Shown here: positions 1 through 5,209 of the stretch, in pieces | Numbering within the stretch: the stretch's first letter is position 1 | Layout: every line of letters starts with the position of its first letter | Assembly: GCA_017419895.1 (NCBI GenBank) | Contig: JAFOKI010000292.1 | Location: 1-5,209 of the forward strand | Length of the DNA: 5,209 nucleotides | From: Eubacterium sp. | GTDB lineage: Bacteria; Bacillota; Clostridia; Peptostreptococcales; Anaerovoracaceae | Direction: 5' to 3' | Program-made: the position numbers and the translations under genes | Notes under the pieces: model-generated | Databases searched by the model: none | Told to the model about the DNA's origin: nothing | The model's input: only the letters and a program-made list of their open reading frames with translations

Positions 1-151
1 CGAGTATATTGAAGATTACGGCGAAGAACAGTATCCTGTCGTTGAAAACAGCTTTTGCGACCGCAAATCCCATGAATCCGACATTGTTGGCGCAGAGCAG
101 GACTGTACCTTTAGAAATACAGATCCCAAAATACACTCCTTTTGAATTCCC
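1..151 (-). pseudogene. AEC-family (auxin efflux carrier-like) permease fragment, N-terminally truncated, continues beyond the window
   Basis: Read on the minus strand from about 136 down to 2, this frame encodes 45 residues containing CANNVGFMGFAVAKAVF followed by a hydrophobic stretch ending FFAVIFNIL. This matches the conserved transmembrane segment (N-x-GFMG-x-P/A-V, then F/Y-A-x-x-FNI) of AEC-family transporters, which sits about 100 residues into a protein of roughly 300 residues. The missing 80-90 N-terminal residues are not upstream: an in-frame TAG lies at 154-152, and beyond it come the glpK promoter and gene on the other strand. The only start in frame is a GTG at 136-134 that overlaps its own Shine-Dalgarno-like sequence. 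A better-spaced TTG (129-127) lies in a different frame and yields an unrelated peptide stopping near 16. I read it as a decayed or frameshifted permease gene. A sequencing error or an unusual short protein cannot be excluded, because the rest lies outside the window. Family recognition is fairly firm; pseudogene status is inferred. Confidence 0.5.
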
Positions 152-155
152 CTAG

Positions 156-184
156 AGTATACCCATATTACCACATACTGAAAA
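156..184 (-). promoter_or_regulatory. Candidate minus-strand promoter facing the permease fragment
   Basis: On the minus strand TTTTCA (184-179) and TATACT (161-156) are separated by exactly 17 nt, giving 4/6 and 5/6 matches to the sigma-A -35 and -10 boxes. It is followed by an AAAGGAG Shine-Dalgarno-like sequence at 142-136. It would start transcription near 149, giving a very short leader before the permease-like frame. The AT-rich context makes chance matches likely. Confidence 0.4.
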
Positions 185-199
185 TAATGAGGATATTTT

Positions 200-228
200 T
201 TGCCGTATATTATATAATGTAAGATAAT
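200..228 (+). promoter_or_regulatory. Candidate promoter of the glpK operon
   Basis: TTGCCG (200-205) and GATAAT (223-228) are separated by 17 nt, matching the sigma-A boxes at 4/6 and 5/6. This would give a leader of about 18 nt. A perfect TATAAT also occurs at 213-218, but its -35 position (190-195) is poor, so the exact start is ambiguous. No transcription terminator or long leader is present that could serve GlpP-type antitermination, and I saw no good catabolite-responsive element (TGWAANCGNTNWCA) between 130 and 252. Confidence 0.5.
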
Positions 229-239
229 AGTAAAGGAAT

Positions 240-246
240 AAAGGAG
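240..246 (+). promoter_or_regulatory. Ribosome binding site of glpK
   Basis: AAAGGAG lies 6 nt before the ATG at 253, a near-ideal Shine-Dalgarno sequence and spacing. It supports this start, which also places the N-terminal ATP-binding motif at the residue position usual for glycerol kinases. Confidence 0.85.
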
Positions 247-252
247 CGGGTT

Positions 253-1752
253 ATGACGAAATACATAATGGCGCTTGACGCCGGAACGACAAGTAACAGG
301 TGCATCCTTTTCGACAAAAAAGGCAACATGATATGCACGGCGCAGAAGGAGTTTACGCAGATTTTTCCAAAACCGGGCTGGGTAGAGCATGATCCGAATG
401 AGATCTGGGACACGCAGCGCGCGGTCGCTATGGAAGCGATGAACAAAGCCGGCGCGATGCCTGAAGACATCGCGGCGATCGGTATCACTAACCAGCGTGA
501 GACCACGATCGTCTGGGATAAGCGGACCGGTGAACCCATTTACAACGCGATCGTATGGCAGTGCAGGCGTACTTCCGAGTTCTGCGACTCGCTGAAGGAC
601 GAGGGACTGACAGACTGGTTCCACGGTAAGACTGGACTCGTGCTTGACGCGTATTTCTCCGCGACAAAACTCAAATGGATCCTTGACAACGTGAAGAACG
701 CCAGGGAACGCGCAGAGAGAGGAGAACTTCTCTTCGGTACAGTTGAGACATGGCTGATCTGGAACCTCACAAAGGGCAAATCTCACGTCACGGACTATTC
801 GAACGCGTCCAGGACTATGATGTTCAATATACATGAACTTTGCTGGGACAAAGAAATCCTGGAAAAACTCGACATCCCCGAGTGCATGCTTCCGGAAGTC
901 AGGCCGTCCAGCTCGATCCTCGGAACTACCGATCCAACGGTGCTCGGCGGTCCGATTACGATAGGAGGGGCTGCGGGGGACCAGCAGTGCGCTTTGTTCG
1001 GGCAGACCTGTTTCGATCCCGGAAGTGTCAAGTGCACATACGGAACGGGCGGATTCCTGCTGAAGAACACGGGAAACGAGCCTGTTGATTCCAATAATGG
1101 ACTCGTCACGACCATTGGATGGGCGATAGGCGACAACAAAGTCACATATGCGCTCGAAGGTTCCATATTCATCGCCGGAGCCTCGATCCAGTGGCTGAGA
1201 GACCAGCTCAGGATAGTCGAATCCGCTCCGGATTCGGAATACATGGCGAAAAAAGTCAAGGACAGCGGCGGATGCTACATCGTGCCCGCATTCACCGGCC
1301 TCGGAGCTCCGCACTGGAACCAGTACGCGAGAGGTACTATCGTAGGTATCACGAGAGGCACAAGCAAAAACCATTTGATCCGTGCGACGCTTGAAGCGAT
1401 CACTTATCAGGTGAATGACGTAGTCACCGCTATGGAAGCGGACTCAGGCATTGACGTAACGGAACTCAAGGTCGACGGCGGAGCAAGTATGAACGATCTT
1501 CTCATGCAGATCCAGGCAGATATCACCAATACTACTGTAGTCAGGCCTTCAATCGTTGAGACGACAGCGCTCGGAGCAGCTTATCTTGCGGGACTCGCGG
1601 TTGGATACTGGAACGATCCGGAGGATGTAAAGTCTAACTGGCAGGTTGACAATAAGTTTGTACCGCAAATCAATGCGGATGAGCGCGCTAAGAGGATAAA
1701 AGGCTGGAACAGAGCCCTGAGAGCCGCAAAAGCCTGGGCTGAGGAAGACTGA
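253..1752 (+). CDS. glpK: Glycerol kinase (FGGY family)
   Basis: This cytoplasmic enzyme phosphorylates glycerol with ATP to sn-glycerol 3-phosphate, feeding glycolysis and glycerolipid synthesis. It has 499 residues, the usual length. The N-terminal FGGY domain opens with the phosphate-binding motif DAGTTS (residues 9-14). Glycerol-binding residues are all visible by alignment to E. coli GlpK: R82-E83 in TNQRET, W102 in VWQCRR, Y134 in DAYFSATK and D243 in AAGDQQ. The FGGY signature is at 133-143 and the C-terminal domain carries GAPHW (351-355), TRGT (367-370) and the nucleotide-binding VDGGAS (407-412). In enterococcal GlpK a histidine (His232) just before the AGDQ motif is phosphorylated by PTS HPr. 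Here that segment (about 222-240) has no histidine, so this control is probably absent. It is the first gene of a four-gene unit, and its stop is 1 nt before the next start. No glpF or glpD is adjacent. Confidence 0.97.
   Translation: MTKYIMALDAGTTSNRCILFDKKGNMICTAQKEFTQIFPKPGWVEHDPNEIWDTQRAVAMEAMNKAGAMPEDIAAIGITNQRETTIVWDKRTGEPIYNAIVWQCRRTSEFCDSLKDEGLTDWFHGKTGLVLDAYFSATKLKWILDNVKNARERAERGELLFGTVETWLIWNLTKGKSHVTDYSNASRTMMFNIHELCWDKEILEKLDIPECMLPEVRPSSSILGTTDPTVLGGPITIGGAAGDQQCALFGQTCFDPGSVKCTYGTGGFLLKNTGNEPVDSNNGLVTTIGWAIGDNKVTYALEGSIFIAGASIQWLRDQLRIVESAPDSEYMAKKVKDSGGCYIVPAFTGLGAPHWNQYARGTIVGITRGTSKNHLIRATLEAITYQVNDVVTAMEADSGIDVTELKVDGGASMNDLLMQIQADITNTTVVRPSIVETTALGAAYLAGLAVGYWNDPEDVKSNWQVDNKFVPQINADERAKRIKGWNRALRAAKAWAEED
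1741..1745 (+). promoter_or_regulatory. Ribosome binding site of the XTP/dITP pyrophosphatase gene, inside the glpK 3' end
   Basis: GAGGA, within the last codons of glpK, sits 8 nt before the ATG at 1754. Since the two genes are separated by a single nucleotide, this indicates close translational linkage with glpK. Confidence 0.7.
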
Positions 1753-1753
1753 T

Positions 1754-2350
1754 ATGCAGAGAATAGTTGCAGCAACTTCGAACAAGCATAAAATACAGGA
1801 GATATCCGCGATCCTTGCTGGGTCCGGCTTTGATATAATATCCCGCGATGAGGCTGGAGTGCCTAAAGAATTCGACGTGGAAGAGAACGGCGCGACGTTT
1901 GAGGAGAACTCTTTCATTAAGGCGGAGGCGATAATGAAACTCACCGGGATGCCGGCGATAGCGGATGACTCGGGACTTATGGTCGATGCGCTGGATGGAG
2001 CACCGGGGGTTTATTCCGCACGGTTCGCAGGAGAAGAATCGGACGATGAGAAAAACAACGACAAGCTGCTCGAACTCATGAAAGATATTCCCGATGAGAA
2101 GCGCACAGCAAGGTTCGTGTCCGTGATCACACTTCTTTTCCCGGACGGCGAGAAGATCGTCGCTAGGGGAGAATGCCCGGGACATGTGCTTTGGGAGCGC
2201 CGTGGAAACGGTGGCTTCGGTTACGATCCTTTGTTCCTCCCTGACGAGAGCAAATACACATTCGCCGAGATCAGCAGTGAGGAGAAGAATACGATAAGTC
2301 ACAGAGCGAGAGCGCTCGCCAAGCTGGAAGCTTTGCTGAAAGAGAGATAG
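1754..2350 (+). CDS. rdgB: XTP/dITP pyrophosphatase (RdgB/HAM1 family)
   Basis: This is a nucleotide-pool sanitising enzyme. The family hydrolyses non-canonical purine triphosphates (dITP/ITP, XTP) to monophosphate and pyrophosphate, keeping deaminated purines out of DNA and RNA. The 198-residue length is typical. Family motifs appear in order: ATSNKHK at 7-13 (substrate and phosphate contact near the N-terminus), AIADDSGLMVDAL at 68-80 with the conserved acidic pair D71-D72, PGVYSARFAG at 84-93, GGFGYDPLF at 153-161 (base recognition), and EEKNTISHRARAL at 176-188. The family usually has SHRGRAL or SHRARAL there, so nothing key is missing. In Clostridia this gene often neighbours unrelated genes (rph, murI, a phosphodiesterase gene); here it sits between glpK and a membrane protein gene, which suggests a housekeeping passenger of the operon more than a metabolic partner. 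Confidence 0.95.
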   Translation: MQRIVAATSNKHKIQEISAILAGSGFDIISRDEAGVPKEFDVEENGATFEENSFIKAEAIMKLTGMPAIADDSGLMVDALDGAPGVYSARFAGEESDDEKNNDKLLELMKDIPDEKRTARFVSVITLLFPDGEKIVARGECPGHVLWERRGNGGFGYDPLFLPDESKYTFAEISSEEKNTISHRARALAKLEALLKER

Positions 2351-2363
2351 TCAGAGGCTGGAG

Positions 2364-3179
2364 TTGAGAAACCGTATCGAAAGAATGATAATGCTTGGCA
2401 TCAAGCAGTTCGGCGATCCGTATTATCAGGGCTTTGCGGCTCAGATCGCTTTCTTTATCATGCTTTCGCTTGTACCGACGATCATTCTGCTGACGCAGAT
2501 CCTCGGTATCCTGGACATTTCGCTCAAGTTCCTGAGCGACCTTATCGACCAGTACGTGTCTGACAAAGTCGCCGGTGGCCTTAAGGGCATCCTGGACTCG
2601 AGATCGACGATAGGGAACAACATTTTCCTTATCATTTTGGCGATCTGGTCTTCGTCCAGGGCGCAGTTCGCGCTCATGAGGATCACAAACTACACGTATT
2701 CCGGCGGAAGAACGACGGGCAATTTCTTCAAAGAACGTCTCCGTTCGCTCAAGACGATGTTCCTTACGATACTCACGATCGGATTCACAGTGATCATCAT
2801 GGTGTACGGGCAGGTAATACTGGATCTGCTGATCGGCAGCGTGATCGACAGGTCGATACTGACGACACTTTGGTCGTACCTCAAGTGGCCGCTCGCGGCG
2901 GGTCTGTATTTTCTGGTAATGCTGTACCAGTACTACACGCTCCCGATAACCAAACTGCCCGTGAAGTCGGTCATGCCGGGCGCCATCGCGGCGTCCGCGG
3001 GCATAGTAATTGTCACGTTCTTCTATTCGATGTACGCCCGCGTCGTTGTGAGTTTTGGTCTTCTGTACGGATCGCTCGCCAGCATCGTAGCATTGCTCAC
3101 ATGGTTCTATCTGCTGTCGTGGGTCATTGTACTAGGGATACTGTTCAACAAAGTCTGGATGGACACAAAGGAATCCTAG
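2364..3179 (+). CDS. YihY/BrkB-family integral membrane protein (TTG start)
   Basis: This is a polytopic inner-membrane protein of the YihY/virulence factor BrkB family (271 residues, slightly short for the family). Older databases call it ribonuclease BN, a label now regarded as a misassignment; the true function is unsettled. Family marks are AAQIAFFIMLSLVPTIILL (25-43), the WSSSRAQFALMRITNYTY segment (95-112), a basic loop FFKERLRSLK (121-130), and the C-terminal YGSLASIVALLTWFYLLSW (235-253) followed by a conserved asparagine in LFNKVW. About six hydrophobic segments are visible, near 27-50, 83-105, 134-158, 174-193, 203-226 and 232-262. The TTG at 2364 is chosen because AGAGG (2353-2357) lies 6 nt upstream and it restores the usual short amphipathic N-terminus. 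ATG codons at 2385 or 2391 are alternatives with weaker binding sites. The gap from the upstream gene is 13 nt. Confidence 0.9.
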   Translation: MRNRIERMIMLGIKQFGDPYYQGFAAQIAFFIMLSLVPTIILLTQILGILDISLKFLSDLIDQYVSDKVAGGLKGILDSRSTIGNNIFLIILAIWSSSRAQFALMRITNYTYSGGRTTGNFFKERLRSLKTMFLTILTIGFTVIIMVYGQVILDLLIGSVIDRSILTTLWSYLKWPLAAGLYFLVMLYQYYTLPITKLPVKSVMPGAIAASAGIVIVTFFYSMYARVVVSFGLLYGSLASIVALLTWFYLLSWVIVLGILFNKVWMDTKES

Positions 3180-3187
3180 CGGATTCC
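3170..3187 (+). repeat. Perfect inverted repeat with the stop codon of the YihY-family gene in its loop
   Basis: GGAATCC (3170-3176) and GGATTCC (3181-3187) form a perfect 7-bp stem with the 4-nt loop TAGC. The loop contains the TAG stop at 3177-3179. No T-run follows, so it is not an ordinary intrinsic terminator. It could be an mRNA processing or stability element, or chance. Confidence 0.4.
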
Positions 3188-3229
3188 TGATATATTACAC
3201 GTTAATTGTTTGCTAACCGGGGAAATGTC

Positions 3230-4129
3230 ATGAAAAAACTGCTGATGATCGTTAATCCAATGGCCGGCACGAGAAAAGCGGCCAGATATCTCGCGGAAAT
3301 TGCAGATGTATTCTGCCGAGGAGGATATGAGACTGTTATAGCTACGACTACCGAACGCGGAGACGGGACGAATATCGCTCGTGACCGGTCTCATGACGCG
3401 GATGTGGTCGTGGCGATCGGAGGAGACGGTACTTTCAATGAAGTCGTCGCAGGCGTCATCGAGTCCGGTTCAGGGAAGCCGATAGGCTATATCCCGGCAG
3501 GAACTACAAATGATTTTGGCGCCAGTATAGGTCTTTCCGGAGATCTCGTTCGCGCAGCGAAGGATATCGTTACGGGCGGCACAAAGACCATCGATATCGG
3601 CTCTTTCAACGGCAGATACTTTTCATATGTAGCTTCTTTCGGCGCGTTTACGAGCACATCATACCAGGTTTCGCAGTCGCTCAAGAATATCCTGGGTCAT
3701 ACAGCGTATATACTTGAAGGTGCCAGAGACGTACTTAACATCAAATCCGAAAATGTAAGGATCAAGAATGAAGTTGGGGTTTACGGCGGCAAATACATTT
3801 TCGGGGCTGTCTGCAACTCGACTTCCATGGGCGGCATACTGTCACTGAGTGAAGATGTGGTGGACATGAACGACGGACAGTTCGAAGTACTTCTCATCAG
3901 GACTCCTTCCAATATAATTGAGCTGAATCAGGTGATCTTCGCGATCACGTCGCAGAACTATTCACTAAGCTCCCTGATTTCATTCTTCAGTTCGGCGGAA
4001 CTTGAGGTGACGGCCAGCGAAAAAATGCCATGGACACTCGACGGTGAGTACCAGCAGGGTGCTTCTGATATAATCATCAGAAATCACAAGAGCGCGATAA
4101 ATCTTATCGTGCCGGAACATAAACTGTAG
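3230..4129 (+). CDS. Diacylglycerol/lipid kinase (DagK/YegS/DgkB family)
   Basis: This is a soluble, membrane-associating lipid kinase. Members phosphorylate diacylglycerol (DgkB type) or related lipids using ATP, giving phosphatidic acid and recycling diacylglycerol released during lipoteichoic acid synthesis. The catalytic domain shows VNPMAG (8-13), the nucleotide-binding GGDGTFNEV (64-72), and PAGTTNDFG (89-97). The C-terminal beta-sandwich has NSTSMGG (196-202), MNDGQFEVLLI (213-223) and WTLDGE (268-273), whose D271 and E273 align with the acidic catalytic and metal-site residues of the family. The ATG at 3230 (299 residues) is preferred over the in-frame TTG at 3206 because a GGGGA element (3219-3223) precedes it and the protein then begins MKKLLMIVNP, as relatives do. 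It lies 50 nt after the YihY-family gene and directly before a strong terminator. Diacylglycerol is the most likely substrate, but the sequence cannot separate it from other lipid substrates of the family. Confidence 0.9.
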   Translation: MKKLLMIVNPMAGTRKAARYLAEIADVFCRGGYETVIATTTERGDGTNIARDRSHDADVVVAIGGDGTFNEVVAGVIESGSGKPIGYIPAGTTNDFGASIGLSGDLVRAAKDIVTGGTKTIDIGSFNGRYFSYVASFGAFTSTSYQVSQSLKNILGHTAYILEGARDVLNIKSENVRIKNEVGVYGGKYIFGAVCNSTSMGGILSLSEDVVDMNDGQFEVLLIRTPSNIIELNQVIFAITSQNYSLSSLISFFSSAELEVTASEKMPWTLDGEYQQGASDIIIRNHKSAINLIVPEHKL

Positions 4130-4137
4130 GTGTGACT

Positions 4138-4162
4138 AAGCGGCTTCAAAGCCGCTTTTTTT
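4138..4162 (+). terminator. Intrinsic terminator of the glpK-lipid kinase unit
   Basis: AAGCGGC (4138-4144) pairs with GCCGCTT (4151-4157) around the loop TTCAAA; pairing could close two further base pairs in the loop. A run of seven T residues (4156-4162) overlaps the stem end and extends past it. It lies 8 nt after the lipid kinase stop codon and is a textbook rho-independent terminator. Confidence 0.93.
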
Positions 4163-4176
4163 ATGCGCTGAATAAG

Positions 4177-4211
4177 AAGGATTTGTTAGATATCCTTAAG
4201 GATTGTTTACA
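4177..4211 (+). repeat. Imperfect direct repeat around a 12-bp palindrome
   Basis: AAGGATTTGTTAGA (4177-4190) recurs as AAGGATTGTTTACA (4198-4211), 21 nt apart, i.e. two helical turns. Between and overlapping the copies is the perfect palindrome ATCCTTAAGGAT (4192-4203). It lies about 80-105 nt upstream of the -35 box of the next promoter, so it could bind a regulator on one DNA face. No known operator consensus was recognised. Confidence 0.35.
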
Positions 4212-4214
4212 ATA

Positions 4215-4238
4215 AAAATGTTGAAATAGCAACATTTT
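4215..4238 (+). repeat. 9-bp inverted repeat in the intergenic region
   Basis: AAAATGTTG (4215-4223) and CAACATTTT (4230-4238) are perfect inverted repeats separated by the 6-nt AAATAG. As RNA this is an AT-rich hairpin followed by only four T residues belonging to the stem, so it is at best a weak second terminator. As DNA it could be an operator. It sits 45 nt upstream of the -35 box of the downstream gene. Confidence 0.5.
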
Positions 4239-4282
4239 CAGGACTTCTTTGTGAAGACTGCGTGAAATTCTTAAGCAATTCA

Positions 4283-4310
4283 TTGACATTTGTGTGGAAT
4301 CTGTTAAGAT
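4283..4310 (+). promoter_or_regulatory. Sigma-A-type promoter of the G5-NlpC/P60 gene
   Basis: A perfect -35 box TTGACA (4283-4288) is followed after 16 nt by TAAGAT (4305-4310), 4/6 to the -10 consensus and preceded by TGT (4302-4304), which makes an extended -10 element. Overlapping alternatives (GATATA, TATACT) have poor spacing. Transcription would start near 4317, giving a leader of about 84 nt. Confidence 0.72.
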
Positions 4311-4340
4311 ATACTAAATTTTGATGGATAAATTAAGAAA

Positions 4341-4386
4341 TCCGGCTTTGTATACAAGATGTAGTTAGTTTATAGAGACGGCCGGA
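4341..4386 (+). promoter_or_regulatory. Potentially structured 5' leader upstream of the G5-NlpC/P60 gene
   Basis: TCCGGC (4341-4346) can pair with GCCGGA (4381-4386), enclosing the palindrome TTGTATACAA (4348-4357). The closing stem ends 5 nt before the GAGGAAG ribosome binding site at 4392-4398, so pairing could affect access to it. I recognise no known riboswitch class, and the 6-bp stem could be coincidental. Confidence 0.3.
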
Positions 4387-4391
4387 CAGAC

Positions 4392-4398
4392 GAGGAAG
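4392..4398 (+). promoter_or_regulatory. Ribosome binding site of the G5-NlpC/P60 gene
   Basis: GAGGAAG lies just upstream of the ATG at 4401, with the GAGG core 5 nt away. It fixes the start, which is followed directly by a basic stretch and a hydrophobic signal peptide core. Confidence 0.75.
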
Positions 4399-4400
4399 CT

Positions 4401-5209
4401 ATGATTCGCGGAATAAATATCAAAGACATAAAGAAAATCGTTGCGGTTCTGATAATTACAATGGTTGCAGGCGCCGCACTGTCTATGCAGGCATACGCCG
4501 ATGTAGAGTACTGGGTCATAAAAGCGGGCAGCACTGAGATCGCCATGGTGAACTCAGAGGCGAGTGCCAGGCAGGTCATCGACAAGCTGGAGGCTACATA
4601 TACAGGCGGGGATGAGAACGCAACCGTTACGGTAAATCCGGGTCTCAGCATCGAGCAGCAGTTTTATAAGAGATACGAAAAGAAACCTGAACTGGTATCT
4701 GTCGACGAAGCACTGAGCAAAGCGCTTGCAAGAGACGACCACGGTGATAAAATTCTGGACGTAACAGTCACAAAAGAGGTTGAGTCTACAAAAAAGATTA
4801 AGTATAATGTAGTATATAAAGATACCGATAAACTCGCGCGCGGCGAGTCCGAGGTCAGGACCAAGGGCAAGAAAGGTAAACGTACTGTCAAAACACTCGT
4901 AACATCAGTCAATGGTGAGGTCACTTCTGAGGAAGTTATCAGCAATGATGTTACAAAAGAACCGGTAGATGAGGTAATTCTTACCGGCACAAGACAGAGC
5001 GCGAGCAAGAAAGGCCAGACGGTCGTTGAATATGCCCTGCAGTTCGTTGGGAATCCGTACAAATACGGCGGCACAAGCCTGACTCACGGTGCGGATTCTT
5101 CCGGATTCATCTACAGAATATATCAGGACTTCGGTGTCAGCGATTTCCCGAGAGTCGGGGCGGAGAGTTTCGGAACGGGCGTATCGTTCAGCGAGGCCAA
5201 GCCAGGAGA
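4401..5209 (+). CDS. Secreted G5-domain NlpC/P60 (C40) cell-wall protein, 3' truncated by the window end; catalytic Cys replaced by Ser
   Basis: The visible 269 residues are open to the window edge. Residues 1-33 form a signal peptide: basic N-region, hydrophobic core near 12-28 and an AYA cleavage motif before D34. Residues 35-110 resemble the spacer domain (WVIKAG, later a VDEALSKAL helix) found before G5 domains in clostridial cell-wall hydrolases. Residues about 118-197 form a G5 domain (start ILDVTVTKEVE, end VILTGTR), a beta-rich module thought to bind cell-wall glycans. From 203 an NlpC/P60 domain begins with VVEYALQFVGNPYKYGG (208-224). Such domains normally cleave the D-Glu (gamma) to diamino acid bond of peptidoglycan stems through a Cys-His-polar triad whose cysteine lies in GxDCSGF. 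Here residues 230-236 read GADSSGF, with Ser233 (codon TCT, 5097-5099) in place of Cys. The His and third residue lie past the window. The protein could be an inactive binder, use Ser, or reflect a one-base sequence error. It has its own promoter after the upstream terminator. Confidence 0.9.
   Translation, partial: MIRGINIKDIKKIVAVLIITMVAGAALSMQAYADVEYWVIKAGSTEIAMVNSEASARQVIDKLEATYTGGDENATVTVNPGLSIEQQFYKRYEKKPELVSVDEALSKALARDDHGDKILDVTVTKEVESTKKIKYNVVYKDTDKLARGESEVRTKGKKGKRTVKTLVTSVNGEVTSEEVISNDVTKEPVDEVILTGTRQSASKKGQTVVEYALQFVGNPYKYGGTSLTHGADSSGFIYRIYQDFGVSDFPRVGAESFGTGVSFSEAKPG

Noticed and set aside
16..1374. Minus-strand open frame of 452 codons opposite glpK
   Set aside because: It is a shadow of glpK. 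The translation is rich in Arg, Ser, Val and Cys with no domain order, it spans the intergenic promoter region, and the opposite strand encodes an unmistakable glycerol kinase.
1688..2302. Minus-strand open frame of 204 codons opposite the RdgB-family gene
   Set aside because: The plus strand carries all RdgB motifs; the antisense product shows no family motif and no ribosome binding site was evident.
2364..3179. Annotation of the YihY-family protein as ribonuclease BN
   Set aside because: The name is a historical misassignment; the protein is a polytopic membrane protein with no nuclease motif.
3206..3229. TTG start giving the lipid kinase eight extra residues
   Set aside because: The ATG at 3230 has the better upstream GGGGA element and gives the N-terminus usual for the family; nothing recognisable as a binding site precedes 3206.
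4180..4215. Possible WalR box (TGTWAH-N5-TGTWAH) upstream of the cell-wall gene
   Set aside because: Single half-site-like strings occur (TGTTAG, TGTTTA) but no two copies have the required 5-nt spacing and orientation.
4163..4400. tRNA, small RNA gene or small coding sequence in the intergenic region
   Set aside because: No cloverleaf or TTCRANNC T-arm was seen, and no short frame had both a ribosome binding site and coding character; only promoter, leader and repeat elements were supported.
4664..5074. Minus-strand open frame of 136 codons with a Ser/Thr/Leu-rich product
   Set aside because: It is antisense to the Lys/Glu/Val-rich G5 domain coding sequence, which explains its composition; the plus-strand frame has a ribosome binding site, signal peptide and recognised domains.

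Overview
The window looks like chromosomal DNA from a low-to-mid-GC Gram-positive anaerobe of the Bacillota, most likely class Clostridia. The reasons are strong AGGAG-type ribosome binding sites, use of a TTG start, a DgkB/YegS-type soluble lipid kinase, and a secreted protein pairing a G5 domain with an NlpC/P60 domain, an architecture common in that group. The placement is inferred from gene content and not from any marker gene. All intact genes lie on the plus strand.

Left edge (1-252). Positions 1-151 carry, on the minus strand, a short stretch that reads as the middle of an AEC-family (auxin efflux carrier-like) permease. It has an in-frame stop just upstream and no N-terminal part, so it looks like a remnant or a frameshifted gene running off the window. 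Candidate promoters point both ways between this fragment and glpK.

Four-gene unit (253-4129). glpK (glycerol kinase) is followed after 1 nt by an RdgB/HAM1-type XTP/dITP pyrophosphatase gene, after 13 nt by a YihY/BrkB-family membrane protein gene, and after 50 nt by a diacylglycerol/lipid kinase gene. A strong intrinsic terminator at 4138-4162 ends the unit. The spacing suggests an operon. Two products meet in glycerolipid metabolism: GlpK makes sn-glycerol 3-phosphate, and the lipid kinase returns diacylglycerol to phosphatidic acid. The pyrophosphatase is a nucleotide-pool housecleaning enzyme, and the YihY-type protein has no settled function. No glycerol facilitator or glycerol-3-phosphate dehydrogenase gene is present in the window.

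Right part (4163-5209). A 238-nt AT-rich intergenic region holds several palindromes and a good sigma-A-type promoter with an approximately 84-nt leader. It precedes a secreted cell-wall protein with a signal peptide, a spacer domain, a G5 domain and an NlpC/P60 domain, truncated by the window end. The position that should hold the catalytic cysteine of NlpC/P60 (GxDCSGF motif) is serine here. This is the most unusual observation in the window. I found no mobile element, CRISPR array, RNA gene or evident new multi-gene system.
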